Below are positions 16,612-25,199 of a DNA stretch of 64,000 nucleotides, piece after piece. The notes under the pieces are model-generated. The model made no database searches, was not told the DNA's origin, and saw only the letters and a list, made by a program, of their open reading frames with translations. Source of the DNA: an uncultured Paracoccaceae bacterium (GTDB lineage: Bacteria; Pseudomonadota; Alphaproteobacteria; Rhodobacterales; Rhodobacteraceae); contig CANLQO010000005.1 in NCBI GenBank assembly GCA_947493335.1, positions 103,141 to 167,140 on the forward strand. Direction: 5' to 3'. Position numbers and translations under genes: made by a program. Position 1 is the first letter of the stretch. Every line of letters begins with the position of its first letter.

Positions 16612-19600
16612 ATGCAAGACACCGTCCCGACAGATGCCAACTCCGGCGGCACACCGACGTCCATCGATGGCGACAACGCCATGGGCGAGAACATCGTCGG
16701 AGCTGGCGCGCCGGAGGTCACCGAAGATGAGCTTCGTGAAGAACTTGAACGGGAAGTCGAAGAAGCCGACGCCGAAATTGCCGCGCTTGAACAAGAATAC
16801 CATGCGACGACCGATCCCGAGCTTCGGGCGCAGATCATGGATGACGTGCGCCACGCGCAGGCGGATGGCGTGATTGCACAAACCGAGCTGAATGCCCTGA
16901 ACAACCATGGATTTACCGGGTCCTTTGGCGACTATGTCGAAAACAGCAGCGGCCCGTTTGGTATGGGATCGGGAGTCTACATACCGCTTGACCAACAGAC
17001 TGGCGCGCAACGGCTTGAGACCGCAACGCGGTTCAATGATGACTACATGGCGCGCGCGTCAGGGTGGGATATCCTTGAGATCACCCCGCTGGATATGATC
17101 CCGGGTGGGTCGTTTTCACGTTTGGGACGAAACGGCCCGCGTGTCGTGCGCGGTGCAAGCGCTGCGCAACGCGCGGCGGCGCGGCGCCGTGTTCAAGAAC
17201 GGATCCGCGGGCGTCGCAGGCGTCGTAACCAGCGGCGCTGCCGGAGGACAGGGTCAAACCCGGTCTTTCTGGATACCGGCGCAGTCCAGCAGGCCGATCC
17301 GGTGTTTGAGGTTCCGGGGTTGATCCCGCTGGTGATCGCTTCGACCTATCAAAGTGATATCGACCAACGCTCTGTCCTTGGCTGGGGCCGTGTCAGCGAT
17401 GTGGATGCCTCGCTCGAACGGGTCGAAAAGGGCAAGCTGCGTTATCGCGATGGCGCGGGGTTTCACATCGACTTTGACCGACCCACACCAATCCCGGGCA
17501 TCTGGAACCCCGGCGACCACATCCGGTTCATGGAGATCGCGGCAGGGCACAACCGCATATTCATGGTCCGTGAAGAGGGGATCATCCGTCACTTTGCCAA
17601 ATCCGGGCCGAAGCACTGGCATCTGACGGCCGTTGAAAACCGCAATGGCATCAAGCTTGTTTATGAGCGGGATGAGACGGGCCTTGTCACCGCGATTGTC
17701 ATGCCGGAGGGTCTGCGGCTTGAGATGACAAACGACACGGACCGAAGGCTGCGCACCGGGGTTGATCTGGTTGGAACCGATGGCGAACGGGTTGCGGTCA
17801 TGCGCTATGCCTATGATGCCGCCGACAACATGGTGCTGGCCGAGTGCCCGTTCGGCGACAAACATGAATATGGCTATGACACAGCGCATCGACGCATCTG
17901 GTTTCGCAAGAATGATCAGTATGAGGCGCAGTATACCTTTGATGCCGAAGGCCGCTGCATCCACGAACGCACGAATGGGCCTTACGATGGCACCCGGTTC
18001 GAGTACGACCCTGACCTGCGCCTGACCCGTCACATCCCTGGCGGCGTTCCCGACAAGACCGAGATTGTCTATTATAACGCGGACGGTGGCGTCTTTGCCG
18101 AGGCGCATATCTCTGGCCGGTTCAACCGCACGTATTACGACGACGAAAACAACATCGCGGCCACGCAAGACGGCAACGGCAACAGGGTTCAGTACAAATA
18201 CGATCCGCAGGGGAATATCGCGACGATCATCGATGCCGAAGGCCGCACATCGGATTTCCGCTGGACCGAAGACGGGCAGATGGAATTCGCCATCGACCCG
18301 GACGGTGCAACGTGGGAGGCGGATTATGACGAATGGGGTAACCTGGTCGGCACCCGCGACCCTCTTGGACACAACGTCGAAATCAAGGTGAACGAGGTTG
18401 GTCAACCCACCGGCATCTGCCGCCATGACGGGATGATCCGGTTTCTCAGTTACAGCGACAACCACTGGCTGACCGAAAGCATCGACTTCGACGGGCGGCG
18501 ACAGGTGTTCACCCGCGACAGCTTCGGGCGCGTGACCGAAATTGGCGACGGGGACGGTGTGACCCACCGATATGCCTATGAGGCGGCCACCGGTCAGGAT
18601 TTCTGGACGCCAAGTGCGGTGGAAATCGGCGGGGCGCTGATCGCGCGGACGCAGGTGGCACAGCCCCGCCGCTCCGTTCAACAGGTGGATGGCGAAGGAC
18701 GCACGACCACCTTCGATATCGACGGGTTCGGCAAGGTCGAACGGGTGACCGACCCGAAAGGTGGCGTGCTGACCTTTCGTTATGATCTGGCCGAGAATTT
18801 GGAAGAGGTCGAAAATCAGGCCGGGCAGGTATGGCGGTTCGAACGCGATGGCCGCGACCGGATCGTGCGTGAGGTCGACTTCGGCGGGGCAGAGATCCGC
18901 TATGACTATGACGATGCCGACCAGTTGATCGGGACGACTTATCCCGATGGGACGGTCCATGCGCTAGAGCTGGATAAATCCGGCCTGATGCTGAAAGAGA
19001 TCGTGCGCGCGCCAGGACAAGACCCGATAGAGGCGGATTACGAATACGACGGTCGCGGCTTGTTGAAAAAGACGATCACTGCGGATGCGGAAGTCGAATT
19101 CGCGCGTGATGAAACCGGACAGGTGATTGCAGAGATCATCAATGGGACCCGCGTTGAGAGCACCTATGATTGCTGCGGTCAGCGCTCTGCCCGCAGCATC
19201 GACGGGCAGACCGTGCTTTTCTCTTACGATCCCGCCGGACGGCTGAACGCACTGACGGTCGACAAGCATGAGCCTTTGGAAATCGGGCATGATGCGCAGG
19301 GTTATGAATCCTCGCGCCGCTCGACCGCCGGTTTTGAACTTTTTCAACGGTTCAATGCGCTTGGCCTGCTGGTGGATCAGCGCATCGGGTCGTCGATCTC
19401 TGTTCCTGATGGGGCCGGCAAACAGACCTCTCGCGGTCTGGGGCGGGCCTATGGCTGGAACAACGCGCTGGAGCCCGTCGCGATCAAAGATCAGCTTTGG
19501 GGCGAGACGCGATATCGCTATGACGCCAACGGTCAAGTCACCGGCACTGCCCGTCAGGACGGTGTGGCCGAAGGCTTTGCCTATGACAACCGGATGAACC

Positions 19601-20841
19601 TGAGCCAAAGTGCGGTGCGCAACCCCGCTTTGGAACAGGCCAGCCAGATCGCAGCGAAGCTCACAGCGTGGCAGCGCGCGCCGGACGGTCGCGTGACGGA
19701 GGCCAAAGGTCCGGATGGCGAGACGATCCGGCTGACCTATGACCCCAAGGGCCGGGTGATCGAACGACAGGTGTTGCGCGACGGCTTCCGCCCACAGGTT
19801 TGGCATTTCGAATGGAACGGTCTGGATCGGATGACCGTGGCCTATACGCCGGACGGGGCCAAGTGGACCTATGGCTATGATGCCTTTGCGCGTCGGTTGT
19901 GGAAACAGGAATGGGTGCGTGGGGCTGCGGATCGCGACCGGGACGTGACCCGGATCGCATGGCAAAAGGCCCGCCGTCACGATTTCCTGTGGGACGGGGA
20001 TGTCGTCGCCTCTGAACGGACGACGATGCCCGATGGCGCCACGCGCGAGGTACGATGGATTCATCAACCCGGCACTTTTGTGCCGTTGGCGCGGTGGGAG
20101 GCCGGGCAGCTGTCCTACGTCGTCTGCGACCACCTTGGCACGCCCCGGGAACTGGTGGGCGAAGACGGCACCGTCCTTTGGGCCGCCGGTATGCGCCTGT
20201 GGGGCCGGATCGACCGGCTGTGGTCCATCCGCACCGCCTCCGGCAACGCCGCCCCCGCCCTGACCGTGACCGCCCAACTCGACGTACCGATCCGCTTTCA
20301 AGGCCAATGGGAAGACGCGGAAACCGGCCTGTTTTATAACCGCTTCCGGTATTATGATCCGGAGTCTGGTGGGTATCTGTCACCTGATCCGTTGGGCCTT
20401 ATGGGTGGGGAAAGATCCTTCGGCTATGTCGCGGATCCCATGGGAGATATCGACCCAAGGGGGTTGAATGCGGCTCTGCGTCGTGCCCTTGGAATGACGA
20501 CCGGCAATGGCATGCAAGCCCACCATGTTATTCCGAAGAATGTCTGGGCCTCCAACCAAAGCTTCTTCAACGCGATCGGGATGGGCGGGCAAAGGGATGT
20601 GGCCGCGAACGGCGTTGGTCTGCCGAACAACCGCGCCGCGTCCCAACGCATGGGACTTCCATATCATTGCGGCAGTCATCCGGGCTATGACACGGTGGTC
20701 AGGACACAACTTCAGCCTATCGTTGACGACTATAACAACGGGGTTATCAACGCGGCCACAGCGCGTACCAGGGTGGCGGCGCTACAGGATAGTTTGCGCA
20801 CTGGCATTCGCGCGATGCCAGGGGGGATGAGGCTTCAATGA
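16612..20841 (+). CDS. RHS-repeat polymorphic toxin with C-terminal AHH nuclease
   Basis: Large toxin of 1409 residues. Residues 1-215 form a special N-terminal region: an acidic coiled coil (about 37-80), a linker, and an arginine-rich tract (about 185-212). Tyr-Asp repeats of the RHS/YD type then fill residues about 225-1245 and would form the hollow shell that encloses the toxin. The conserved RHS end (Tyr-Tyr-Asp-Pro-Glu-Ser-Gly...Ser-Pro-Asp-Pro-Leu-Gly-Leu, then Asp-Pro-Arg-Gly-Leu near 1283) marks the autocleavage region. The variable tip (about 1285-1409) holds Ala-His1304-His1305-Val-Ile-Pro and His1352...Gly-Ser-His1356-Pro-Gly-Tyr, the pattern of the AHH nuclease family of the HNH/endonuclease VII group. 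It is predicted to cut DNA in rival cells after type VI delivery. The stop overlaps the immunity gene by 4 bases. Confidence 0.9.
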   Translation: MQDTVPTDANSGGTPTSIDGDNAMGENIVGAGAPEVTEDELREELEREVEEADAEIAALEQEYHATTDPELRAQIMDDVRHAQADGVIAQTELNALNNHGFTGSFGDYVENSSGPFGMGSGVYIPLDQQTGAQRLETATRFNDDYMARASGWDILEITPLDMIPGGSFSRLGRNGPRVVRGASAAQRAAARRRVQERIRGRRRRRNQRRCRRTGSNPVFLDTGAVQQADPVFEVPGLIPLVIASTYQSDIDQRSVLGWGRVSDVDASLERVEKGKLRYRDGAGFHIDFDRPTPIPGIWNPGDHIRFMEIAAGHNRIFMVREEGIIRHFAKSGPKHWHLTAVENRNGIKLVYERDETGLVTAIVMPEGLRLEMTNDTDRRLRTGVDLVGTDGERVAVMRYAYDAADNMVLAECPFGDKHEYGYDTAHRRIWFRKNDQYEAQYTFDAEGRCIHERTNGPYDGTRFEYDPDLRLTRHIPGGVPDKTEIVYYNADGGVFAEAHISGRFNRTYYDDENNIAATQDGNGNRVQYKYDPQGNIATIIDAEGRTSDFRWTEDGQMEFAIDPDGATWEADYDEWGNLVGTRDPLGHNVEIKVNEVGQPTGICRHDGMIRFLSYSDNHWLTESIDFDGRRQVFTRDSFGRVTEIGDGDGVTHRYAYEAATGQDFWTPSAVEIGGALIARTQVAQPRRSVQQVDGEGRTTTFDIDGFGKVERVTDPKGGVLTFRYDLAENLEEVENQAGQVWRFERDGRDRIVREVDFGGAEIRYDYDDADQLIGTTYPDGTVHALELDKSGLMLKEIVRAPGQDPIEADYEYDGRGLLKKTITADAEVEFARDETGQVIAEIINGTRVESTYDCCGQRSARSIDGQTVLFSYDPAGRLNALTVDKHEPLEIGHDAQGYESSRRSTAGFELFQRFNALGLLVDQRIGSSISVPDGAGKQTSRGLGRAYGWNNALEPVAIKDQLWGETRYRYDANGQVTGTARQDGVAEGFAYDNRMNLSQSAVRNPALEQASQIAAKLTAWQRAPDGRVTEAKGPDGETIRLTYDPKGRVIERQVLRDGFRPQVWHFEWNGLDRMTVAYTPDGAKWTYGYDAFARRLWKQEWVRGAADRDRDVTRIAWQKARRHDFLWDGDVVASERTTMPDGATREVRWIHQPGTFVPLARWEAGQLSYVVCDHLGTPRELVGEDGTVLWAAGMRLWGRIDRLWSIRTASGNAAPALTVTAQLDVPIRFQGQWEDAETGLFYNRFRYYDPESGGYLSPDPLGLMGGERSFGYVADPMGDIDPRGLNAALRRALGMTTGNGMQAHHVIPKNVWASNQSFFNAIGMGGQRDVAANGVGLPNNRAASQRMGLPYHCGSHPGYDTVVRTQLQPIVDDYNNGVINAATARTRVAALQDSLRTGIRAMPGGMRLQ

Positions 20842-21500
20842 CCTATGTCTTAGGAATGAACTCTGTCGACAAGGGCAGCCCGGTGTCTATCAAGGGCGGC
20901 AGCCTTGATGACCAGTTCGCGCCAGAATCGCTGGAGACCGAACACTCCTATCCCTGGCACAAACCCGTCTATTCCGTTCACTACCCGCCGGAAGAAGCGC
21001 TTGATCTGCCATCAGAGCTTTGGCTGAACACAGGAGAGCGGGCGTTAGAGTTTGATATCCGCGTCGATTTTCACGGACTAATCCTGTCTGACCCCGCGGT
21101 GGACCTGCTGGCAGAGCCATTGGCGCGACATTTCAAATCGGTCCCTTTGAACGTGGTAAACCGCAAAGGCGAGCCTATTACGCGCCACAAGATGACCTAC
21201 GCCAAGCCCCTTCAACAGCAAAAGGTTTGGGATCAAGCGAAGACGGTGCAGGTCGACAAAGACGTCGTGATCCGTTTCTTCCCGGTGAAGCTGAGGCAAT
21301 TCGAAAGCTTCGGTCTGCGCCGGGATCTGGAGGGCGATATGGTATATCCATTTGGTCTGGATGGCACGCTTTTGATGAAGAGCGAAACGGCGGAGGCCTT
21401 TCAAAATGCCGGTATGCGCGGGTTTAACTGGGTCGATCAGGGCAGCTTCATGGACATCTATAACGACCGCTTAGTTCGCGCTTTGGATACATCTGGCTGA
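20838..21500 (+). CDS. Imm11/DUF1629-like immunity protein (cognate to the RHS-AHH toxin)
   Basis: Protein of 220 residues, no signal peptide, so cytoplasmic. Its ATG overlaps the toxin stop (ATGA), the usual position of a cognate immunity gene. The overall layout (a central Phe-Asp-Ile-Arg-Val-Asp strand, Asp-Pro-Ala-Val-Asp-Leu-Leu, a Pro-Leu-Asn-Val-Val-Asn strand) resembles the Imm11/DUF1629 family found next to such nucleases. That family call is from memory of its pattern, not a search. A close paralogue lies at 24005-24667: by eye 169 of 220 residues agree without gaps, with residues 41-157 about 90% identical and both ends much more diverged. The predicted role is to bind and block the AHH nuclease. 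Confidence 0.65.
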   Translation: MTYVLGMNSVDKGSPVSIKGGSLDDQFAPESLETEHSYPWHKPVYSVHYPPEEALDLPSELWLNTGERALEFDIRVDFHGLILSDPAVDLLAEPLARHFKSVPLNVVNRKGEPITRHKMTYAKPLQQQKVWDQAKTVQVDKDVVIRFFPVKLRQFESFGLRRDLEGDMVYPFGLDGTLLMKSETAEAFQNAGMRGFNWVDQGSFMDIYNDRLVRALDTSG

Positions 21501-21552
21501 TGTATCGTGACACAGCGAAATCACGCGGCAGAAGAACACAGAGTACCTGAGG

Positions 21553-22443
21553 ATGCGTGAAAAGAGACTACACTATGTGGATGAAAGAACGTTCACAGGC
21601 GGCCCCGATGACGGACCCTATCTGGACGTTGTCAAAACAAGCTTTAACAGCGCGCCGATCATCGAGGTAACGTCAAATTTGACGGGTCTGGAGTTGCTGG
21701 AGCCGACTTATGACGGGTTAGAGGTCATGTCTCTGCGGATGTCTTTGCCAGACCTTCGGGCCGCTGCGGATCGCCTGCCGGATCCATCCAAAATCGTGCT
21801 GATTTCCACCGGACAGGATCTGTTGTCAGATGAGGAATGTGACCTTGAACCCTTGCGACGTTATTCGGGACTTCAATCGCTTGGGCTAATTGCCGAGGTG
21901 CCGAAGGGGCCGCGGATTGCGGATGTGGTCCCGGGTCTGAGGTTTCTGTCTGTTGGTGCCTTGCGCACGCGGGCGCTAGAGGGGTTGAAGTGCCTTGAGG
22001 GCCTCAAATTGATCAGCGGTGCGCGGCACATTGAAAGCTGCAACAGCGCGCACATCACAAAACTGTTCGTGACTTCCGCCGAACCGTCGCTTCTGGAGAA
22101 GATCGCCTCTTGGCCCGCGCTGGAGACATTGGCGCTTTGGTCGCGCAAAAAGGACTGGTCGTTCGGGGCGCTGGCCGGGTTTCCGGCGCTTCAGAATTTC
22201 GCCTTTGAAGGCCCGGCAGAGCAAGACTGGATGAGCTTGACTACGAGCCTACACAAAGTGTCGATTGAAAAAGTGATTGACTCAGCCGCGGTTGGTCGGC
22301 ATCTCGCCAAGTCTGATGTCGTGTCCATCGGGTTCAATCCGAAGGTGAAGGGTGATGACGGGTACTATGCAGGTGACCTGCTCGAGGGTGGCGATCCGTT
22401 TCGGTCGTTGGAGTGTGACGTGTTTCATAGGGACATCACCTAA
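21553..22443 (+). CDS. Leucine-rich-repeat-like cytoplasmic protein, candidate immunity protein
   Basis: Protein of 296 residues without signal peptide or membrane helix. Regularly spaced leucines (for example Leu-Thr-Gly-Leu-Glu-Leu-Leu-Glu, Leu-Gln-Ser-Leu-Gly-Leu-Ile, Leu-Glu-Gly-Leu-Lys-Leu-Ile, Leu-Glu-Thr-Leu-Ala-Leu-Trp, Leu-Gln-Asn-Phe-Ala-Phe) every 20-25 residues suggest an irregular leucine-rich-repeat solenoid from about 60 to 260. ATG 21553 follows the immunity gene by 52 bases. The next gene begins directly after its stop. The place behind the toxin and the protein-binding solenoid make an immunity or anti-toxin role plausible, but no family was recognised and this is inference. 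Confidence 0.6.
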   Translation: MREKRLHYVDERTFTGGPDDGPYLDVVKTSFNSAPIIEVTSNLTGLELLEPTYDGLEVMSLRMSLPDLRAAADRLPDPSKIVLISTGQDLLSDEECDLEPLRRYSGLQSLGLIAEVPKGPRIADVVPGLRFLSVGALRTRALEGLKCLEGLKLISGARHIESCNSAHITKLFVTSAEPSLLEKIASWPALETLALWSRKKDWSFGALAGFPALQNFAFEGPAEQDWMSLTTSLHKVSIEKVIDSAAVGRHLAKSDVVSIGFNPKVKGDDGYYAGDLLEGGDPFRSLECDVFHRDIT

Positions 22444-22977
22444 GTGATCCTCGTCTCGACACATAACACCACGTTACGCACCCGGTTGATTGATCACTTG
22501 CAGGACCGGGGCTTTGACCCGCAGCCCGCTGGCCGCGTGGATCGTTACACTGCTCAAACGGCGCCGGATAACTTTCTGAATCATCTGTTCGACTTTCCGG
22601 TGCTCGATACGGCGTTCCTGCGCTATGAGACCGAGATGGTCGCAATAGATGAAGGCCTATCGGTTTTTGGCACCTGCGCATCAGGGTTGTTTTGTCTTGA
22701 CCAACAAGGCGCGGTTGTTCTGCTGGACGGAGAAGAGAATCGAGAGGTCATTGCGGCCACAACAGCGGAGTTCTGTGCGCTGTTCCATCGGTTTGTTTCG
22801 GTCTCAACCGGGTCTCCAAAGGGGTACGATTTCGGCTCGGAGGAGCCTTTGCGAAGCGCGGCTGCCGACAGCCCCTTCTGGGGCTACATTCTACATGCTC
22901 TGGAAGAGGGCGATGCTGCCCCAAATCGGCACCTGTTGGCCTATCTGGTCGATGGTGAGATCGAAAGCATCGCCTGA
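22444..22977 (+). CDS. Hypothetical cytoplasmic protein, possibly SUKH-like immunity
   Basis: Protein of 177 residues starting at GTG 22444, immediately after the stop of the preceding gene. The middle part (Ser-Val-Phe-Gly-Thr-Cys-Ala-Ser-Gly-Leu-Phe-Cys-Leu-Asp, then Gly-Ala-Val-Val-Leu-Leu-Asp, then Ala-Thr-Thr-Ala-Glu-Phe-Cys-Ala-Leu-Phe) is reminiscent of SUKH/SMI1-type immunity proteins, where a Phe-Gly motif and strands are followed by a helix with Phe. The similarity is weak and by eye only. It is the second of four small genes between the two Imm11-like paralogues. The lack of a strong ribosome binding site suggests coupling to the upstream gene. Confidence 0.5.
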   Translation: MILVSTHNTTLRTRLIDHLQDRGFDPQPAGRVDRYTAQTAPDNFLNHLFDFPVLDTAFLRYETEMVAIDEGLSVFGTCASGLFCLDQQGAVVLLDGEENREVIAATTAEFCALFHRFVSVSTGSPKGYDFGSEEPLRSAAADSPFWGYILHALEEGDAAPNRHLLAYLVDGEIESIA

Positions 22978-23002
22978 CGGTGCAGGGTGGGCAAAGGGTG
23001 CG

Positions 23003-23515
23003 ATGCAAAAATTTGTCAATCCAGAGGGACTGATCGCTCATTTCGAAGGTGGGGCTGTGTCCGAGTTGGGGCGTCATGACCCCAAGCGCCATAAGCTGCC
23101 GGTGAAGCTCACACTCAGGGGTCAGACCACATCCGACGACCTCAAAGCGATCGACGCCTTCAATGCGCTCGATTTCTTCATCGTGTCAGCAGATTTGGCA
23201 GACGCCATCGATACGTTCACGAACAGCCAATGGCCACGCCGTCGGGCGTTCTTGTTCCTGAACGGTCAGAAACTTGATCGTGATTATGTTGTGCTGATCC
23301 TTAACCGTATGGTGAAAGTTGGTGCTTTTAAAGCGACCGAAGCCGATTGGACGCCAGATGCATCGTATCCCGTTGTTCCCGGCGCTTTGGGTGATTTTGA
23401 CATGGCGCTGGACGAAGAGCTAAAGTTCCCAGTGCTGTCTGACCAGCTTGTGGATGCGCTGAACGCGAAGGGGTATTCATTCAGCAGTCGCGCCTACCCA
23501 GTCCAAATGGCCTAG
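23003..23515 (+). CDS. Hypothetical protein, possibly a distant Imm11/DUF1629 relative
   Basis: Protein of 170 residues. The frame is open far upstream but overlaps the previous gene; ATG 23003, preceded by AAGGG at 22994-22998 and 25 bases after the previous stop, is the natural start. The chain holds Phe-Phe-Ile-Val-Ser-Ala-Asp-Leu-Ala-Asp-Ala, and later Leu-Lys-Phe-Pro-Val-Leu-Ser-Asp-Gln-Leu-Val-Asp-Ala-Leu followed by Gly-Tyr-Ser-Phe. This rhythm resembles the part of DUF1629 proteins that describes a last strand and helix, but confidence is low. It lies in the array of small genes behind the toxin; immunity or orphan-immunity function is the working guess. Confidence 0.55.
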   Translation: MQKFVNPEGLIAHFEGGAVSELGRHDPKRHKLPVKLTLRGQTTSDDLKAIDAFNALDFFIVSADLADAIDTFTNSQWPRRRAFLFLNGQKLDRDYVVLILNRMVKVGAFKATEADWTPDASYPVVPGALGDFDMALDEELKFPVLSDQLVDALNAKGYSFSSRAYPVQMA

Positions 23516-23548
23516 GCTATCCTGATTTTCATGAAACGGGGTCTAGCC

Positions 23549-23962
23549 ATGTTTCCAAACGATGTCACATGGGTCGAGGTCCTTTATGATCTGGAGATCG
23601 TCCGGCGCGGCGAACCGGTTTCGATCAGCAACGCAACGGTTGAAGAGATGTCGCGGCCGGCGTCTTTTAACAACGATCCGGCCCGGGCGGTTTTGGCGCG
23701 GCTTTGGGATTGGCCCGGGCAGGGGCTGACCTTCGCCGACATTTATCGGGTCTTTCTGGGGCACATTTTGCTGTCGACCAAAAGCGCGGATATCGCGGCA
23801 GCGCTCCGGGCTTTTTCGCCAGAACTTACCCAACGCAATGCCGCAAATGGCATGGTCAACTACTGGTGGGGCACCGCAGAAGCGCTGGAGTATGAAGAGC
23901 TTAGCTTCGGCGAAGACTTCTTGTACTACCGTGACAGGGCGGCCCTGCAACACATCGGGTGA
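23549..23962 (+). CDS. Hypothetical cytoplasmic protein in the immunity array
   Basis: Protein of about 137 residues, not recognised. It is rich in Trp/Tyr/Phe (Asn-Tyr-Trp-Trp-Gly-Thr near the end) and acidic, without signal peptide or membrane helices. An in-frame ATG lies at 23531; ATG 23549 is preferred because GGGG lies about 10 bases before it, but the choice is open. It follows the gene at 23003 by 33 bases and precedes the second Imm11-like gene by 42 bases, all on one strand. Its acidic, aromatic-rich character fits a nuclease-binding immunity protein, but that is inference from context only. Confidence 0.5.
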   Translation: MFPNDVTWVEVLYDLEIVRRGEPVSISNATVEEMSRPASFNNDPARAVLARLWDWPGQGLTFADIYRVFLGHILLSTKSADIAAALRAFSPELTQRNAANGMVNYWWGTAEALEYEELSFGEDFLYYRDRAALQHIG

Positions 23963-24004
23963 CGTCGTCCGTTCTTAAAGCGATGCTGCAGATGAGAGGC
24001 CAAG

Positions 24005-24667
24005 ATGAGGTATTCCTTTGGAATGAACGCTATCGCGCCCGAAAACCCGGCGTCGATCAAGGGTGCGAGCTTGGACGATAGCTTTCTGTCCGTATCGCTA
24101 GACCGGGAAAGGTCCTATCCCTGGCACAAACCCGTCTATTCCGTTCACTACCCTCCCGAGGAAGCGCTTGATCTGCCTTCAGAGCTTTGGCTGAACACAG
24201 GCGCGCAAGTCTTGGATTTTGATATCCGCGTCGATTTTCATGGCCTTATGCTGTCCGAACCCGCGGTCGACCTGCTGGCAGAGCCTCTTGCGCGTCAATT
24301 CAAGTCGGTCCCTTTGAACGTGGTCAACCGCAAAGGCGAGCCTATTACGCGCCACAAGATGACCTACGCCAAGCCCCTTCAGCAGCCCAAAGTCTGGGAT
24401 GATGCGACCACCCAACAGGTCGACAAAGACGTCGTGATCCGTTTCTTCCCGGTAAAGCTGAGGCAATTTGAAAGCTTCGGTTTACGCACCGATCTTGAAG
24501 CCGACATGATCTGTCCATTTGGACTTGATGAGACGCTTTTGCTGAAACGTGAACTCGCTGAAACCCTGCAAGACGCTGGCTTGCGTGGACTAGACTGGAC
24601 CGATCAGGACCGTTTCATGGTGTGCTACAATGATCGTCTGGCGCGTGCCCTGGACCCCATTGGCTAA
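24005..24667 (+). CDS. Second Imm11/DUF1629-like immunity protein (orphan paralogue)
   Basis: Protein of 220 residues, the same length as the immunity protein at 20838-21500 and aligned to it without gaps, about 77% identical by eye. The central third is nearly identical even at the DNA level (compare 20955-21020 with 24119-24184 and 21170-21210 with 24340-24380), while residues 1-36 and 158-220 diverge. No toxin gene precedes it, so it is an orphan immunity gene. It may be a remnant of a lost toxin tip, or it may protect against relatives with a variant toxin. ATG 24005 has GAGG at 23995-23998 upstream. Confidence 0.65.
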   Translation: MRYSFGMNAIAPENPASIKGASLDDSFLSVSLDRERSYPWHKPVYSVHYPPEEALDLPSELWLNTGAQVLDFDIRVDFHGLMLSEPAVDLLAEPLARQFKSVPLNVVNRKGEPITRHKMTYAKPLQQPKVWDDATTQQVDKDVVIRFFPVKLRQFESFGLRTDLEADMICPFGLDETLLLKRELAETLQDAGLRGLDWTDQDRFMVCYNDRLARALDPIG

Positions 24668-24848
24668 GTCATGTGCGCCAGAATGAAGCGCGCGGATCAG
24701 GGGCATGTCGCGGACACAGATGATGACCGGGATTCCTTTTCACATCGATGAACACAAGTTCGATGCCGGGGATGGCCGACGATGACGCACTGCCAGCCGC
24801 GCCGTTCTGCCAATGCAACGAAATTCTGCGTCAGCGATGGGGAGAAAC

Positions 24849-24945
24849 CGAACGGCAGCAAAGTCCCGCGATCTGTGAATTCCGTTCGCTCGAGGATTTG
24901 CACTTGCAGCGAATGGCGGCTCTGAGGGGGTGCGCCGCAGCATCT
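24849..24945 (+). repeat. Intergenic repeat, long copy 5
   Basis: A longer copy of the intergenic element. It starts with GAACGGCAGCAAAGTCCCGC, has a variable middle, then TTGCACTTGCAGCGAATGGC and the end GTGCGCCGCAGCATCT. The same layout recurs at 28804-28902. It lies in the 532-base gap 24668-25199, between the immunity array and the IS110 remnant. Short open frames there are not convincing, and part of the gap may be the non-coding end of the IS element. Confidence 0.55.
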
Positions 24946-25199
24946 TGACTCAATGTCCAATGGCCTGTGTGGATGGCTCCTGCATTGCAAGCGATTTTTG
25001 CGGTTGCGATGGTCTGTCAGTACAGTCGTGTGTCCGGCCTGTTTGCGCGGCGGTTGCCACTGGCCCTGATGAGTTCCGCGAGCAAGGTTCCTATCGGGAA
25101 TACGACCTTTGAGGGCCGCGACATTCATCGGAGTGTCCTTACTCTTGGTTTACTTCTCTTCGCATCATCACATCAAGCGTCTTGCATCTTGGGGCAGGA

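Noticed and set aside
17254..20307. Two long open frames on the minus strand (17254-18960 and 18964-20307) antisense to the RHS gene
   Set aside because: They mirror the codon structure of a GC-rich repeat gene, show no family pattern, and end almost exactly back to back inside a clearly real gene.
22649..23002. Upstream extension of the gene at 23003
   Set aside because: It overlaps the previous gene in another frame and the natural ribosome binding site is before ATG 23003.
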